The notes under the pieces: generated by a model
The model's input: the letters and a program-made list of their open reading frames with translations, nothing else
What the model was told of the DNA's origin: nothing
The model's database searches: none
Source: Chitinophaga agrisoli
Lineage (GTDB): Bacteria > Bacteroidota > Bacteroidia > Chitinophagales > Chitinophagaceae
Assembly: GCF_008386695.1 (NCBI RefSeq)
Contig: NZ_VUOC01000002.1
Coordinates: forward strand, 860,481 to 924,480
Reading direction: 5' to 3'
Length of the DNA: 64,000 nucleotides
In this document: piece by piece, positions 1 to 7,743 of the stretch
How the letters are laid out: every line of letters begins with the position of its first letter
How positions within the stretch are numbered: the stretch's first letter is position 1
Translations under genes and position numbers: made by a program

Positions 1-195
1 AAACACGATTTCCCGGATATTGATTTTACCCGGTCTGTAATGGTAGGTAACACCCTAAGCGACATGGAGTTTGGCAAACAGCTGGGTATGACCACCGTGT
101 TCATCCCATCCACCAAACCGCAGCTAGCTTTCCCACATCCCTTAATGGACGCGCGTTTTAATGATTTATGGCTATTTTCACAGGCGATACAATAA
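1..195 (+). CDS. HAD-family phosphatase, C-terminal fragment (5' end outside window)
   Basis: The reading frame is open from the first base and ends at TAA 193-195, giving 64 residues. The fragment contains the late HAD motif VGNTLSDMEFGKQLGM, in which the acidic D of SDMEF would help to hold Mg2+, followed by a short tail. This spacing is typical of HAD-IIIA phosphatases such as the D-glycero-D-manno-heptose-1,7-bisphosphate phosphatase / histidinol-phosphatase group (family knowledge). The nucleophile DxD motif lies upstream of the window, so the substrate cannot be judged. The next gene starts 30 bp downstream on the same strand. The HAD assignment is fairly sure, the exact phosphatase is not. 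Confidence 0.7.
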   Translation, partial: KHDFPDIDFTRSVMVGNTLSDMEFGKQLGMTTVFIPSTKPQLAFPHPLMDARFNDLWLFSQAIQ

Positions 196-225
196 ATACA
201 TTAAAAAAACCGTAATAAGTAGGCC

Positions 226-1191
226 ATGAAAAAACTACTTTACCTGCTGTTATGGATACTGGCCGGCGCCGTGAGCGCGCAGGCGCAACGCTTAAACAGC
301 GCGGACAGCGCCCTGCTCATTAAACAGCAGGATAGCCTTAAACAACTGGCAGACAAGATATTAAACGGCAAAACAGAGGATGTGCGTCAGCAGGCCAGCG
401 ATCAGCTGATCCCGCAGCTGGTACGCGCGCTTAAAGCGCCTTATTCTTTCCGTTTCCGGTTTGATTCCCTGAAAAGCATCAGCATACAATATCCACAGGA
501 TAGCAGTTTCCGCATATTTACCTGGGCGGTGGAGAATGAGACCACTTTTTACCGGCATTACGGCGCTATACAGATGAATACCAAAAGCGGCCAGCTTAAG
601 CTGTTCCCCCTGTTCGATAATTCTGATTACACCGCTAATCCGGACACAGTAGTGGATAATAAGGGCTGGTATGGCTGTTTATACTATAAGATCGTACAGC
701 AGCACTTTTTTAACACGGAATACTATACGTTATTTGGCTATGACGCCAATAATGTGCGCAGCACCAAAAAGCTGCTGGATGTGCTCACATTCAAAGCCGG
801 TAAACCTACGTTTGGCGGCTCCTACTTCAGCTTTGCGGAGGACACCGTACCAAAGCCTACACGAAAAAGATTTATCCTCGAATATAAAAAAGAAGCCACT
901 ATCAGCCTCAGTTACAACCCCGAAATGGATATGATCGTATATGATCACCTGATATCGGCAACCAATGAGCCGGGAAAACCGTATACATATGTACCCGACC
1001 TTGATTACGAAGGTTTTAAATGGAAAGGAGGAAAATGGGTACATATAGAAAAAGTGTTTCACGACGCCCTCAAGCTGGGCAAATTCCCGCTGGAGCAGCC
1101 ACAGGATCAAAGCAAGAAGAACCTGATGCGGCCGCAAACGCAGGAAGAAATGGACGCAGAAAAAGCGGCGAAGAAACGCAAAAACAAGTAG
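226..1191 (+). CDS. secreted protein of unknown function (321 aa)
   Basis: I do not recognise the family. The protein starts with a clear Sec signal peptide (MKKLLYLLLWILAGAVSAQA, cleavage before Q21), so it is exported to the periplasm or beyond. The mature part is soluble, rich in aromatic and charged residues (for example FRFRFDS and GWYGCLYYKIV), and ends in a lysine-rich tail after a stretch containing QTQEEMDAEK. No lipobox, transmembrane segment or sorting domain is visible. It lies 30 bp after the HAD gene and 59 bp before the YceI gene on the same strand, so it could be co-transcribed with either. Nothing in the sequence ties it to the polyketide operon beyond proximity. Confidence 0.75.
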   Translation: MKKLLYLLLWILAGAVSAQAQRLNSADSALLIKQQDSLKQLADKILNGKTEDVRQQASDQLIPQLVRALKAPYSFRFRFDSLKSISIQYPQDSSFRIFTWAVENETTFYRHYGAIQMNTKSGQLKLFPLFDNSDYTANPDTVVDNKGWYGCLYYKIVQQHFFNTEYYTLFGYDANNVRSTKKLLDVLTFKAGKPTFGGSYFSFAEDTVPKPTRKRFILEYKKEATISLSYNPEMDMIVYDHLISATNEPGKPYTYVPDLDYEGFKWKGGKWVHIEKVFHDALKLGKFPLEQPQDQSKKNLMRPQTQEEMDAEKAAKKRKNK

Positions 1192-1250
1192 TACAGGTTT
1201 TTTGTTATATTAGATTGTCAGTCGTACAATCGCTCAATACGTACAAAACA

Positions 1251-1937
1251 ATGAAAAGATCAATTGTCACACTGGCCGGCTTACTGCTGGCCCTAAGCAG
1301 TTTACACCCTGCTATCAGCAGCCCGGGACATCCTCTACTCAACGAAGGCGGCGCCTCTACTACAGGTACAGCAGGCAATATAGTTATTGCTGGTACTGGA
1401 AATGGCGCAGGTAGCAGCAATACAACAGGTACTTCAAATACCACTACTGTGGCTAAACCGCTGCCCGGGGCCGCCACCACCTGGAAAATAGCAGAAGGTT
1501 ATTCCATTAAATTCGATGGCAAGGGCGCTTCCGGTACCTTAAGCGGTTTAAAAGGAGCGATTGTATTTGATGAAAAGGATCCTGGCGGCTCCCATTTTAA
1601 CGTTACCGTAAGTACGGCTACTATCAATACCGGCAATAACCTTAAGAATAAACATGTAAAAAGCGAGAAGTACCTGGACGTTGAGAAATTCCCGCTTATT
1701 AAATTCAGCTCCAGCTCCATTAAGGCCAGCGGTAATGGCTATACGGCCAATGGCACGCTGGAGATACATGGGGTAAAGAAACAGATCAGCATGCCTTTCC
1801 AATTTAAAAGCAATGGTAATGGCGGCACTTTTACCGCCAATATTGAAATAAGCCGGAAAGATTATAAAATAGGCAGCTCCAGCTGGTTACTGGGTGATGA
1901 TTTTAAAGTGGAGATATCCGTACCCGTAACCAAATAA
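1251..1937 (+). CDS. YceI family lipid/isoprenoid-binding protein, exported
   Basis: The ATG at 1251 is chosen because it begins a signal peptide (MKRSIVTLAGLLLALSSL); the same frame is open further upstream but runs through the preceding gene. After the signal comes a glycine/threonine/asparagine-rich linker (about residues 30-70, with GTGNGAGSSNTTGTSNTTT), then a YceI beta-barrel domain to the end. Family landmarks are the N-terminal TWKIAEGYSIKFDGKG strand, the LKNKHVKSEKYLDVEKFPLIKF block and HGVKKQISMPFQF. YceI proteins bind polyisoprenoid lipids or quinones inside a lipocalin-like barrel (established for family members). The stop is only 9 bp before the UbiA gene, so it heads the prenyltransferase/polyketide operon. 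It may carry the isoprenoid substrate or product through the periplasm, which is inference. Confidence 0.85.
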   Translation: MKRSIVTLAGLLLALSSLHPAISSPGHPLLNEGGASTTGTAGNIVIAGTGNGAGSSNTTGTSNTTTVAKPLPGAATTWKIAEGYSIKFDGKGASGTLSGLKGAIVFDEKDPGGSHFNVTVSTATINTGNNLKNKHVKSEKYLDVEKFPLIKFSSSSIKASGNGYTANGTLEIHGVKKQISMPFQFKSNGNGGTFTANIEISRKDYKIGSSSWLLGDDFKVEISVPVTK

Positions 1938-1946
1938 ACTGCCTGT

Positions 1947-2813
1947 ATGCTACAACCCTCTACAATACAGCTGTTACGTTTTCCTTTCTCCTACTTCCTG
2001 ATGCCGGTGTACTGGTTTGCGCTCAGCTTTGTACAGGATATTAACTGGCCACGGGCTATCCTCATCTTTGTGCTGCTGCATGTGCTGCTGTACCCTTCCA
2101 GTAATGGTTATAACAGCTATATGGACCGGGATGAAGGCAGTATTGGCGGTGTTGCCAATCCCATGCAGCCTACGCGCCAGCTGTTCTATGTAACGGTGTG
2201 GATGGATGTAGCGGCTTTTCTACTATCATTCCTCATAACACCATCGTTTGCCGCAGCCATGCTGTGTTATATTATCTGCTCCCGCGCTTACAGCAACCGT
2301 TATATCCGTTTAAAACGCTTTCCGGTGATCGGTTACCTGACGGTGATCGTTAACCAGGGCGCGCTGGTGTTCTGTATGGTCTATTATGGGGCCGCCGTTA
2401 ACAGCGCCGCCCAACCCATACCCTGGCTACCGGCCATTGCAGCTGCTTTCCTGATAGGCGGCTTCTACCCTATTACGCAGGTATATCAGCATGAGGCGGA
2501 CGCTAAGGATAAGGTAACTACTATTAGTATGCTGCTGGGCAAACGGGGCACCTTTTTATTCTGCGCAGCGATGTATGCGGTAGCCTTTGGCCTGCTGTTT
2601 GTTTATTTTCAACAGCAGCGGCAGGTAAGCCGTTTCATGATACTGCAGCTTTTTTTCATTCCCGTGATCATCTTTTTCCTGCGATGGCTTATCCAGGTAT
2701 GGAAAGATGCTTCCAGGGCAGATTTTAAACGTACTATGCAAATGAATGTCATTGCCGGCACCTGCACTAATCTGGCCTTCATTGTATTATTAATACTCGA
2801 TCAAGTTGGCTGA
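1947..2813 (+). CDS. UbiA-family membrane prenyltransferase
   Basis: A 288-residue polytopic membrane protein with about eight to nine hydrophobic helices. Both aspartate motifs of the UbiA superfamily are visible. The first is N56-S-Y-M-D60-R-D62-E, matching NDxxDxxxD, and the second is D185-A-K-D188 within YQHEADAKDK. They coordinate Mg2+ and the prenyl diphosphate. UbiA enzymes attach a polyprenyl or other isoprenoid chain to an aromatic or quinone acceptor in the inner membrane (family knowledge). The gene sits between YceI (9 bp gap) and a type III polyketide synthase (8 bp overlap), which suggests that the aromatic acceptor is the polyketide made by the next gene rather than 4-hydroxybenzoate or DHNA of primary quinone synthesis. 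Confidence 0.88.
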   Translation: MLQPSTIQLLRFPFSYFLMPVYWFALSFVQDINWPRAILIFVLLHVLLYPSSNGYNSYMDRDEGSIGGVANPMQPTRQLFYVTVWMDVAAFLLSFLITPSFAAAMLCYIICSRAYSNRYIRLKRFPVIGYLTVIVNQGALVFCMVYYGAAVNSAAQPIPWLPAIAAAFLIGGFYPITQVYQHEADAKDKVTTISMLLGKRGTFLFCAAMYAVAFGLLFVYFQQQRQVSRFMILQLFFIPVIIFFLRWLIQVWKDASRADFKRTMQMNVIAGTCTNLAFIVLLILDQVG

Positions 2814-3909
2814 TATTATTTCCATAGCAACCGCAGTGCCTGCTTACCGTCACAAGCAGCAGGATATCCTCCATTTTATGCAGGAGGCTCATCACCTGGA
2901 TGAGACCGATAAGCGTAAACTGGCTTTTCTTTACCGGCAGAGTGGCATTGATGTACGCTACTCTGTACTGCCGGATTTTAGCCTGCCGCCGGAACAATCC
3001 ACCTTTGCGGCGCCTGCCGCGAATGGAGACGGCAATATGTTATCCATCGACGCCCGTTTGGCTATCTATAAACAGGAGGCTTTGCCCCTATCCCTGCAGG
3101 CCATTGAAAAATGCCTGGCCGGCGTGTTAGCGGCCAAGGATGTTACCCATCTTATTACCGTTAGCTGCACCGGTATGAGCGCCCCCGGTCTTGACCTGGA
3201 GATCATTGAGGCGCTGGAGCTCTCGCCGGGTATTTTCCGTACCTCCGTTAATTTTATGGGCTGTTATGCCGCAGTACATGCGCTTAAGCTGGGCAAAATG
3301 ATCTGCGATACAGACGCTAAGGCAAAAGTGCTGATCGTATCTACGGAACTGTGTACGCTACATTTCCAGGAGCATTATACCATGGATAATGCCGCTGCCG
3401 CCCTGCTGTTTGCAGATGGCTGCGCGGCGGTTTTACTGGGCAATGAGCATGATACGGATAAGGTGGCGCTTAGCCTGGAAAGCTTCTGTTCTTCCATCAC
3501 TTTCCGGGGTAAACAGGAAATGGCCTGGGGTATTAGCAGCAAAGGTTTTTTAATGACGCTGAGCGGGTATGTGCCCCAGCTGATACAGGAAGACATTAGC
3601 GGGCTGGTACAGGAGGCACTGCAGCAATGTAATATCCGCCAGGAAGATATTGGTTACTGGTGTATACACCCCGGCGGCCGTAAGATCCTGGATACCATCC
3701 AGCAAAAACTGCAACTGGAGCCGGATGCGCTGTGTTTTGCGCGTACGGTGTTACAGCAATATGGCAATATGTCGTCCCCCACTATATTATTTGTCCTAAA
3801 GGAGATCATGGAGCATCTCCAGCGGGGCGCTTCGCTGCCAGCACGTATCTTTGGAGTGGCATTTGGTCCCGGGTTGACCATGGAAACATTTATCGCTTCC
3901 ACAAAATGA
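2806..3909 (+). CDS. type III polyketide synthase (chalcone/alkylresorcinol synthase-like)
   Basis: A 367-residue thiolase-fold enzyme. The catalytic triad of type III PKS is intact: C153 in NFMGCYAAVH, H288 in WCIHPGGRKI and N321 in QYGNMSSPT. The N-terminal IISIATAVPAY strand is the usual family beginning and the only codon in front of it is TTG at 2806, so TTG is taken as start. It overlaps the UbiA stop by 8 bp (TTGGCTGA), which suggests translational coupling. Type III PKSs extend an acyl-CoA starter with malonyl-CoA and cyclise to resorcinols, pyrones or phloroglucinols (family knowledge). Residues alone do not tell the starter or ring type. The methyltransferase begins 7 bp after the stop. 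Confidence 0.92.
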   Translation: MADIISIATAVPAYRHKQQDILHFMQEAHHLDETDKRKLAFLYRQSGIDVRYSVLPDFSLPPEQSTFAAPAANGDGNMLSIDARLAIYKQEALPLSLQAIEKCLAGVLAAKDVTHLITVSCTGMSAPGLDLEIIEALELSPGIFRTSVNFMGCYAAVHALKLGKMICDTDAKAKVLIVSTELCTLHFQEHYTMDNAAAALLFADGCAAVLLGNEHDTDKVALSLESFCSSITFRGKQEMAWGISSKGFLMTLSGYVPQLIQEDISGLVQEALQQCNIRQEDIGYWCIHPGGRKILDTIQQKLQLEPDALCFARTVLQQYGNMSSPTILFVLKEIMEHLQRGASLPARIFGVAFGPGLTMETFIASTK

Positions 3910-3916
3910 TATACAG

Positions 3917-4615
3917 ATGAACCTGATACAGCGTTCGTACCAGGCCGAGCTGCTGGATGCAGACGATATCCCCTTTCCGGATATCCGGCGTAATATGCAT
4001 GAGCTGGACGTGATCAACCGCTGGCTGGGCGGTCACCGCATTACGATTAAAGGGCTGCAGCAGCTGCTGAACGGCCGCCGGCAGGTACATATCTGTGAAA
4101 TAGGCTGCGGTGGCGGCGATAACCTGCAGGCCCTGCTGCAATGGTGCCGCCGTAAACATATAGCCGTTACATTTACCGGCATTGATATTAAGGATAGCTG
4201 TATAGACTATGCTACCCAACGCAGCGTCTTAACCGGCCATACGCGCTGGATCGTGAGCGATTACCGCGACGTGCGCTTCACGGAAAAACCAGACATCCTT
4301 TTCTCCAGCCTGTTCTGTCATCATTTTACCAATGAGACGCTGGTAGACCAGCTGCAATGGATGCAGCAGCACTGCAGCATGGGTTTCTTCATCAATGATC
4401 TACACCGGCATTGGCTGGCGTATCATTCGATCCGGATCCTTACGCAATTGTTCTCCCGCTCTTACCTGGTAAAAAACGACGCGCCCCTGAGTGTGGCCCG
4501 TGGCTTTACGCGGCAGGAATGGCAATCCTTACTCCAACAGGCAGGTCTCCGTAAGGCGCAGGTAAAATGGCAATGGGCATTCCGTCACCTTGTTACCTGG
4601 CAACAGCATGTTTGA
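3917..4615 (+). CDS. class I SAM-dependent methyltransferase
   Basis: 232 residues with a Rossmann-fold methyltransferase core. Motif I is E61-I-G-C-G-G-G-D-N69, and the acidic end of strand beta-2 follows in FTGIDIKDSCIDYA. Post-motif regions ILFSSLFCHHF and the C-terminal EWQSLLQQAGL block resemble bacterial O/C-methyltransferases acting on small aromatic or lipid substrates. It is cytosolic, with no signal peptide. Position in the operon (7 bp after the type III PKS, 8 bp overlap with the FAD enzyme) makes a tailoring methylation of the polyketide or its prenylated form likely, which is inference. The methylated atom cannot be read from sequence. Confidence 0.85.
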   Translation: MNLIQRSYQAELLDADDIPFPDIRRNMHELDVINRWLGGHRITIKGLQQLLNGRRQVHICEIGCGGGDNLQALLQWCRRKHIAVTFTGIDIKDSCIDYATQRSVLTGHTRWIVSDYRDVRFTEKPDILFSSLFCHHFTNETLVDQLQWMQQHCSMGFFINDLHRHWLAYHSIRILTQLFSRSYLVKNDAPLSVARGFTRQEWQSLLQQAGLRKAQVKWQWAFRHLVTWQQHV

Positions 4616-5744
4616 GGGCCGTTATGATATGGCCATTGTTGGCGGCGGACTGGCCGGTCTTAGCCTGGCTATCCAGTGCGCAGACGCGGGTTACAGCACC
4701 GTGCTGTTTGAACGGGAGCAATACCCTTTTCATAAAGTATGCGGGGAATATATCAGCCTGGAGAGCCGGGGTTTCCTGGAGCGCCTGGGCCTGCCCCTCC
4801 AAAGCTGGCAGCTGCCGGCCATTAAAGCGCTGTTCCTTTCTGATGCCCGCGGACAGGCCTATACCACTACCCTGCCGCTGGGCGGTTTTGGCGTAAGCCG
4901 TTACCGGATAGATAATGCCCTGTATGAAATAGCCCTGCAGAAAGGCGTTCATGTGTTTACCCAAACCAAGGTACAGGATGTACAGTTCCAGCAGAACCGT
5001 TTTATCATCAGCGCGGGCGGTAAACGTATTGCCGCCTTTGTAGCCGCAGGCGCGTTTGGTAAACGCAGCAACCTGGATGTGAAATGGAAACGCCCGTTTG
5101 TACAGCAAGCGCCTAATAAGCTGAATAATTATATCGGCATCAAATATCATATCCGCTACGATCACCCGGAAGCGCTGATCGCCCTGCATAATTTTGAAGA
5201 TGGTTACTGCGGGATCTCCCGTATTGAGGACGATAAATGCTGTCTTTGTTATCTTACTACCGCGGCTAACCTGCAACGGCATAACAACAGCATACCGGCT
5301 ATGGAACGCGCGGTGCTGCAGCGTAACCCGCATTTGAAAAAGATCTTTAGCCAGGCGGAGTTTATTTATGAGCAGCCGCTGGCTATTTCGCAGATCAGCT
5401 TTGCGCGCAAGGCCACCGTAGAGGATCATATGCTGATGGTAGGCGACGCAGCCGGTATGATCACGCCGCTTTGCGGTAATGGCATGAGTATGGCGCTGCA
5501 TGGGGCTAAACTGGCTTTTGAGCAGATTGACGGTTTGTTACAGCAGCATATTACCCGGCAGGATATGGAACTGAATTACCAGCGTAACTGGCGGCGGCAT
5601 TTTACGAACCGGTTGTTTATGGGAAGGATGCTGCAAAGTTTCCTGGGGAAAGAAAGCAGGGCGAATATATTAGTGGGACTGATGCGGTATATGCCGGCGG
5701 TGGCCAGGCAGATCATCAGGTCTACGCATGGGGAGGCGTTTTGA
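4608..5744 (+). CDS. FAD-dependent oxidoreductase (geranylgeranyl reductase / aromatic monooxygenase fold)
   Basis: The ATG at 4608 is chosen; it gives MFEGRYDMAIVGGGLAG and overlaps the methyltransferase stop by 8 bp (ATGTTTGA). The N-terminal GGGLAG (from G12) is the FAD-binding Rossmann motif, followed by VLFEREQYPFHKVCGEYIS. The second FAD motif is G-D280-A-A-G-M-I-T-P with LCGNGMSMALHGAKLA. This layout is shared by geranylgeranyl reductases, tryptophan-halogenase-like enzymes and PHBH-type hydroxylases. No halogenase WxWxIP motif is visible. Two roles fit the operon: ring hydroxylation to a quinol, or reduction of double bonds in the prenyl chain. It is the last gene of the operon (378 aa). 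Confidence 0.85.
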   Translation: MFEGRYDMAIVGGGLAGLSLAIQCADAGYSTVLFEREQYPFHKVCGEYISLESRGFLERLGLPLQSWQLPAIKALFLSDARGQAYTTTLPLGGFGVSRYRIDNALYEIALQKGVHVFTQTKVQDVQFQQNRFIISAGGKRIAAFVAAGAFGKRSNLDVKWKRPFVQQAPNKLNNYIGIKYHIRYDHPEALIALHNFEDGYCGISRIEDDKCCLCYLTTAANLQRHNNSIPAMERAVLQRNPHLKKIFSQAEFIYEQPLAISQISFARKATVEDHMLMVGDAAGMITPLCGNGMSMALHGAKLAFEQIDGLLQQHITRQDMELNYQRNWRRHFTNRLFMGRMLQSFLGKESRANILVGLMRYMPAVARQIIRSTHGEAF

Positions 5745-5778
5745 TGTGCTAATGTGCAAATGTGCTGATATGCTAATG
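5743..5778. repeat. 8-bp tandem repeat (ATGTGCNN), copy 1
   Basis: Four consecutive octamers, ATGTGCTA / ATGTGCAA / ATGTGCTG / ATATGCTA, begin inside the TGA stop codon of the FAD gene and fill most of the 63 bp between it and the convergent Fur-family gene. Related arrays occur at 57226-57251 and 59479-59531. Confidence 0.7.
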
Positions 5779-5807
5779 AATAAATGGCAAGCAGGCCAGT
5801 TGGCTAG

Positions 5808-6227
5808 TTAGGCGGAACAGGTCTTACAGGTCCCATAAATAACAGTATTTAATCCGGCGATCTTAAATCCTCTAGGCAGTTTAAAGGAGAGCTGGCTGTC
5901 CGTATCCAGGCAAAACATTTTATGACAGCGCTGGCAGTTAAAGTGCGCGTGGTGATCGTGATGGTGGCCGTGGAGGCATCCATCTTTACAAAGGGCAAAA
6001 TGGGCTACGCCCCCGGGGTCTATTACTTTATGCACCAGCCCGGCTTCTTCAAAATCGTTGAGCACACGGTACAGGGTGATCCTGTCCATCTTCTTTCGTT
6101 TGAATTTCTGTTCCAGGTCAGCATGAGAGAAGGCTAACGCCTCTCCATGTAACGCTTCATATACCTGCAGCCTGCTGCTGGTTACGCTAAGTCCCCGCTC
6201 TTTCAGTACGTTAGTTGCATCCATCAC
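5808..6227 (-). CDS. Fur-family metalloregulator (Zur/Fur-like)
   Basis: 139 residues with the classical Fur layout. An N-terminal winged helix comprises SRLQVYEAL through DRITLYRVLNDFEEAGLV (about residues 18-66). A C-terminal dimerisation domain has two zinc-binding CxxC pairs, CQRC and CKTC. A striking histidine-rich loop, GCLHGHHHDHHAHF (about residues 83-97), precedes the first CxxC and is the likely regulatory metal site. Fur, Zur, PerR and Mur cannot be separated with certainty by eye, but the dense His cluster and the nearby ZnuD-like receptor favour zinc. The promoter on the minus strand contains a palindrome between its two elements, compatible with autoregulation. It converges with the polyketide operon. 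Confidence 0.88.
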   Translation of the reverse strand: MMDATNVLKERGLSVTSSRLQVYEALHGEALAFSHADLEQKFKRKKMDRITLYRVLNDFEEAGLVHKVIDPGGVAHFALCKDGCLHGHHHDHHAHFNCQRCHKMFCLDTDSQLSFKLPRGFKIAGLNTVIYGTCKTCSA

Positions 6228-6244
6228 CTGTAATTTAACCGGTA

Positions 6245-6274
6245 CAAAGATACAACATTGTTGCGTTTAACAAA
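6245..6274 (-). promoter_or_regulatory. promoter of the Fur-family gene with internal palindrome
   Basis: On the minus strand TTTG (6271-6274) is followed after 18 bp by TATCTTTG (6245-6252), matching the Bacteroidota promoter TTTG-N19-TAnnTTTG. The spacer contains the palindrome CAACATTGTTG (6253-6263), a good candidate operator for the regulator itself. The start codon is 17 bp downstream of the -7 element. Confidence 0.6.
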
Positions 6275-6379
6275 AGGGGTGCGGATTTAAACAGCCCGGC
6301 CTGCAGCCTGCCGTACCGCCCCTACCGGCGGTGAGCCAACTGCAGATCCAGGCTGTTCTATATGTACAGGACAATCACC

Positions 6380-7111
6380 CTATTTTCCAAATTCATACAC
6401 CAGGCCCAGGTTGGTCTGTACCCCGCTGATGGCTGTATGATAGCCGTCTATTTTGCGGCCGGCATTTACCGGGCGGTTTTCGTTATCGATGGAAAAATTT
6501 GGTTTTGAATAGAAATAATCCACGCCGGCAAAGACGCCGATATGCGGCACGATGGTATAACGGATCGCGGCGCCGCCCTGCCATCCAAAGGCGGATGCGG
6601 TGGATTTATCCTGTTTGAGGCGGTTATCGAGGCCGTCTTCCAGGTATACCTCGTTGCCGGGGAGGGTGGCATTCACCAGCCCGCCCAGGAGGCGGAAGTC
6701 CAGGGACAGCTTACCCAGCGGCACCGTATAATAAGGGCCTACCAATATATTAATGGTTTGGTTGTTGCCTTTGATATACACGGTGGAGCTGTCTACATCA
6801 AAAGCCTCTTTGTAACCGTCTGCCAGGCCCTGGGCGTTTTTAAAACCGTAATGGGTATAGGACAGTATGCCGCCTATTCCAAAATGGCTGTGTTTAAAAT
6901 AATATGCGCCGGTAACACCAATATTAAAGCCTGTTTTGGCAAAACCGGATTGGTCGTTGTTATAATCTCCTTTGCTGTAATCTCCGCCGGGTAATGATAA
7001 GCCACCGGTAATGCCGATAAAGCTCCTGGCATCCTTTTTATTCTGTGCTTGTACACTTAGTACACTGGTCAGTAATACAGCCGCTAGCAGGCTGGTAATA
7101 ACTATTTTCAT
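6380..7111 (-). CDS. outer-membrane beta-barrel protein (243 aa)
   Basis: A Sec signal peptide (MKIVITSLLAAVLLTSVLSVQA) is followed by alternating hydrophobic/polar strands typical of a small eight- to ten-strand porin-like barrel, for example FIGITGGLSLPGGDY, FGIGGILSYTHYGF and FGWQGGAAIRYTIV. It ends in an aromatic-rich strand (LGLVYEFGK), as expected for BAM substrates. Such barrels are common in Bacteroidota and mostly uncharacterised. It is the last gene of the TonB receptor - lipoprotein - barrel unit (29 bp after the lipoprotein gene) and probably shares its regulation and substrate. The exact role is unknown. Confidence 0.82.
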   Translation of the reverse strand: MKIVITSLLAAVLLTSVLSVQAQNKKDARSFIGITGGLSLPGGDYSKGDYNNDQSGFAKTGFNIGVTGAYYFKHSHFGIGGILSYTHYGFKNAQGLADGYKEAFDVDSSTVYIKGNNQTINILVGPYYTVPLGKLSLDFRLLGGLVNATLPGNEVYLEDGLDNRLKQDKSTASAFGWQGGAAIRYTIVPHIGVFAGVDYFYSKPNFSIDNENRPVNAGRKIDGYHTAISGVQTNLGLVYEFGK

Positions 7112-7140
7112 CTGGTATGATTTATATGGGTGGGTGCTTT

Positions 7141-7707
7141 CTATTTAATATTCACGGTAAAATCCACATCTGCGTCTGTAGAACCCGGCTCGCAGGAGCC
7201 GTTCTTCAGGTTGGGCTGGTGACGTAGTTGCAGGTTGAGCGTACCAGTACTGGCGGGGCCGGTGGTGAACTGGTCTTCCAGGCCTACTTCCAGCGCGGGG
7301 GTGTTGGTGTCCTTGTCTGTGCGTTGCACGGTCAGGTTCAGGCCTGCGGAGTTACTGAAGCAGATCAGGTGGTAGTTCTGTCTTTCTTTGATCTCTTCGG
7401 TCACATCGCCGGCGGGCGACTGGGTTTCATCCAGGAACAGTACTTCTACTTTGTAAGTGCTGTTAGGCTTCAGGTTCAGCACCGCTTTGCTGATATCTAC
7501 GCCATCCGGATCGTCTGGCGTAAGGTCTTTCCAGGAGGCGGTCTGTACGTCTGCCGGGTTAGCGGCATTGGTTACCTTCAGTTGTACGGTGGTCAGGAAC
7601 TCATTGCCCGGAACGGGTGGCGCCACGGCTTTTTCATCTTTGGAGCAAGCATGCAGCATCACGATCAGCACGGCCAAAAGCGTTGCAAAACTGGCTATCT
7701 TCTTCAT
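7141..7707 (-). CDS. lipoprotein partner of TonB receptor (188 aa)
   Basis: A lipoprotein signal peptide ends in LHAC, with the lipidated cysteine at residue 21 followed by SKDEK. The mature part is a beta-rich soluble domain with regularly spaced strands (TTVQLKVTNAANP, STYKVEVLFLDE, LNLTVQRTDKDTNTPALEVGL, GTLNLQLRHQP). The gene lies 36 bp downstream of a TonB-dependent receptor and 29 bp upstream of a barrel gene on the same strand. A small surface or periplasmic lipoprotein encoded next to a TonB receptor often helps to capture the ligand (family knowledge). No metal-binding histidine cluster stands out, so the ligand is not evident. Confidence 0.75.
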   Translation of the reverse strand: MKKIASFATLLAVLIVMLHACSKDEKAVAPPVPGNEFLTTVQLKVTNAANPADVQTASWKDLTPDDPDGVDISKAVLNLKPNSTYKVEVLFLDETQSPAGDVTEEIKERQNYHLICFSNSAGLNLTVQRTDKDTNTPALEVGLEDQFTTGPASTGTLNLQLRHQPNLKNGSCEPGSTDADVDFTVNIK

Positions 7708-7743
7708 GTTTTACGTGTTTATTGGTTTGATTAATGAATATGT

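Noticed and set aside
4593-5501. 302-codon minus-strand frame opposite the FAD oxidoreductase
   Set aside because: Shadow of a conserved FAD protein; the composition is untypical.
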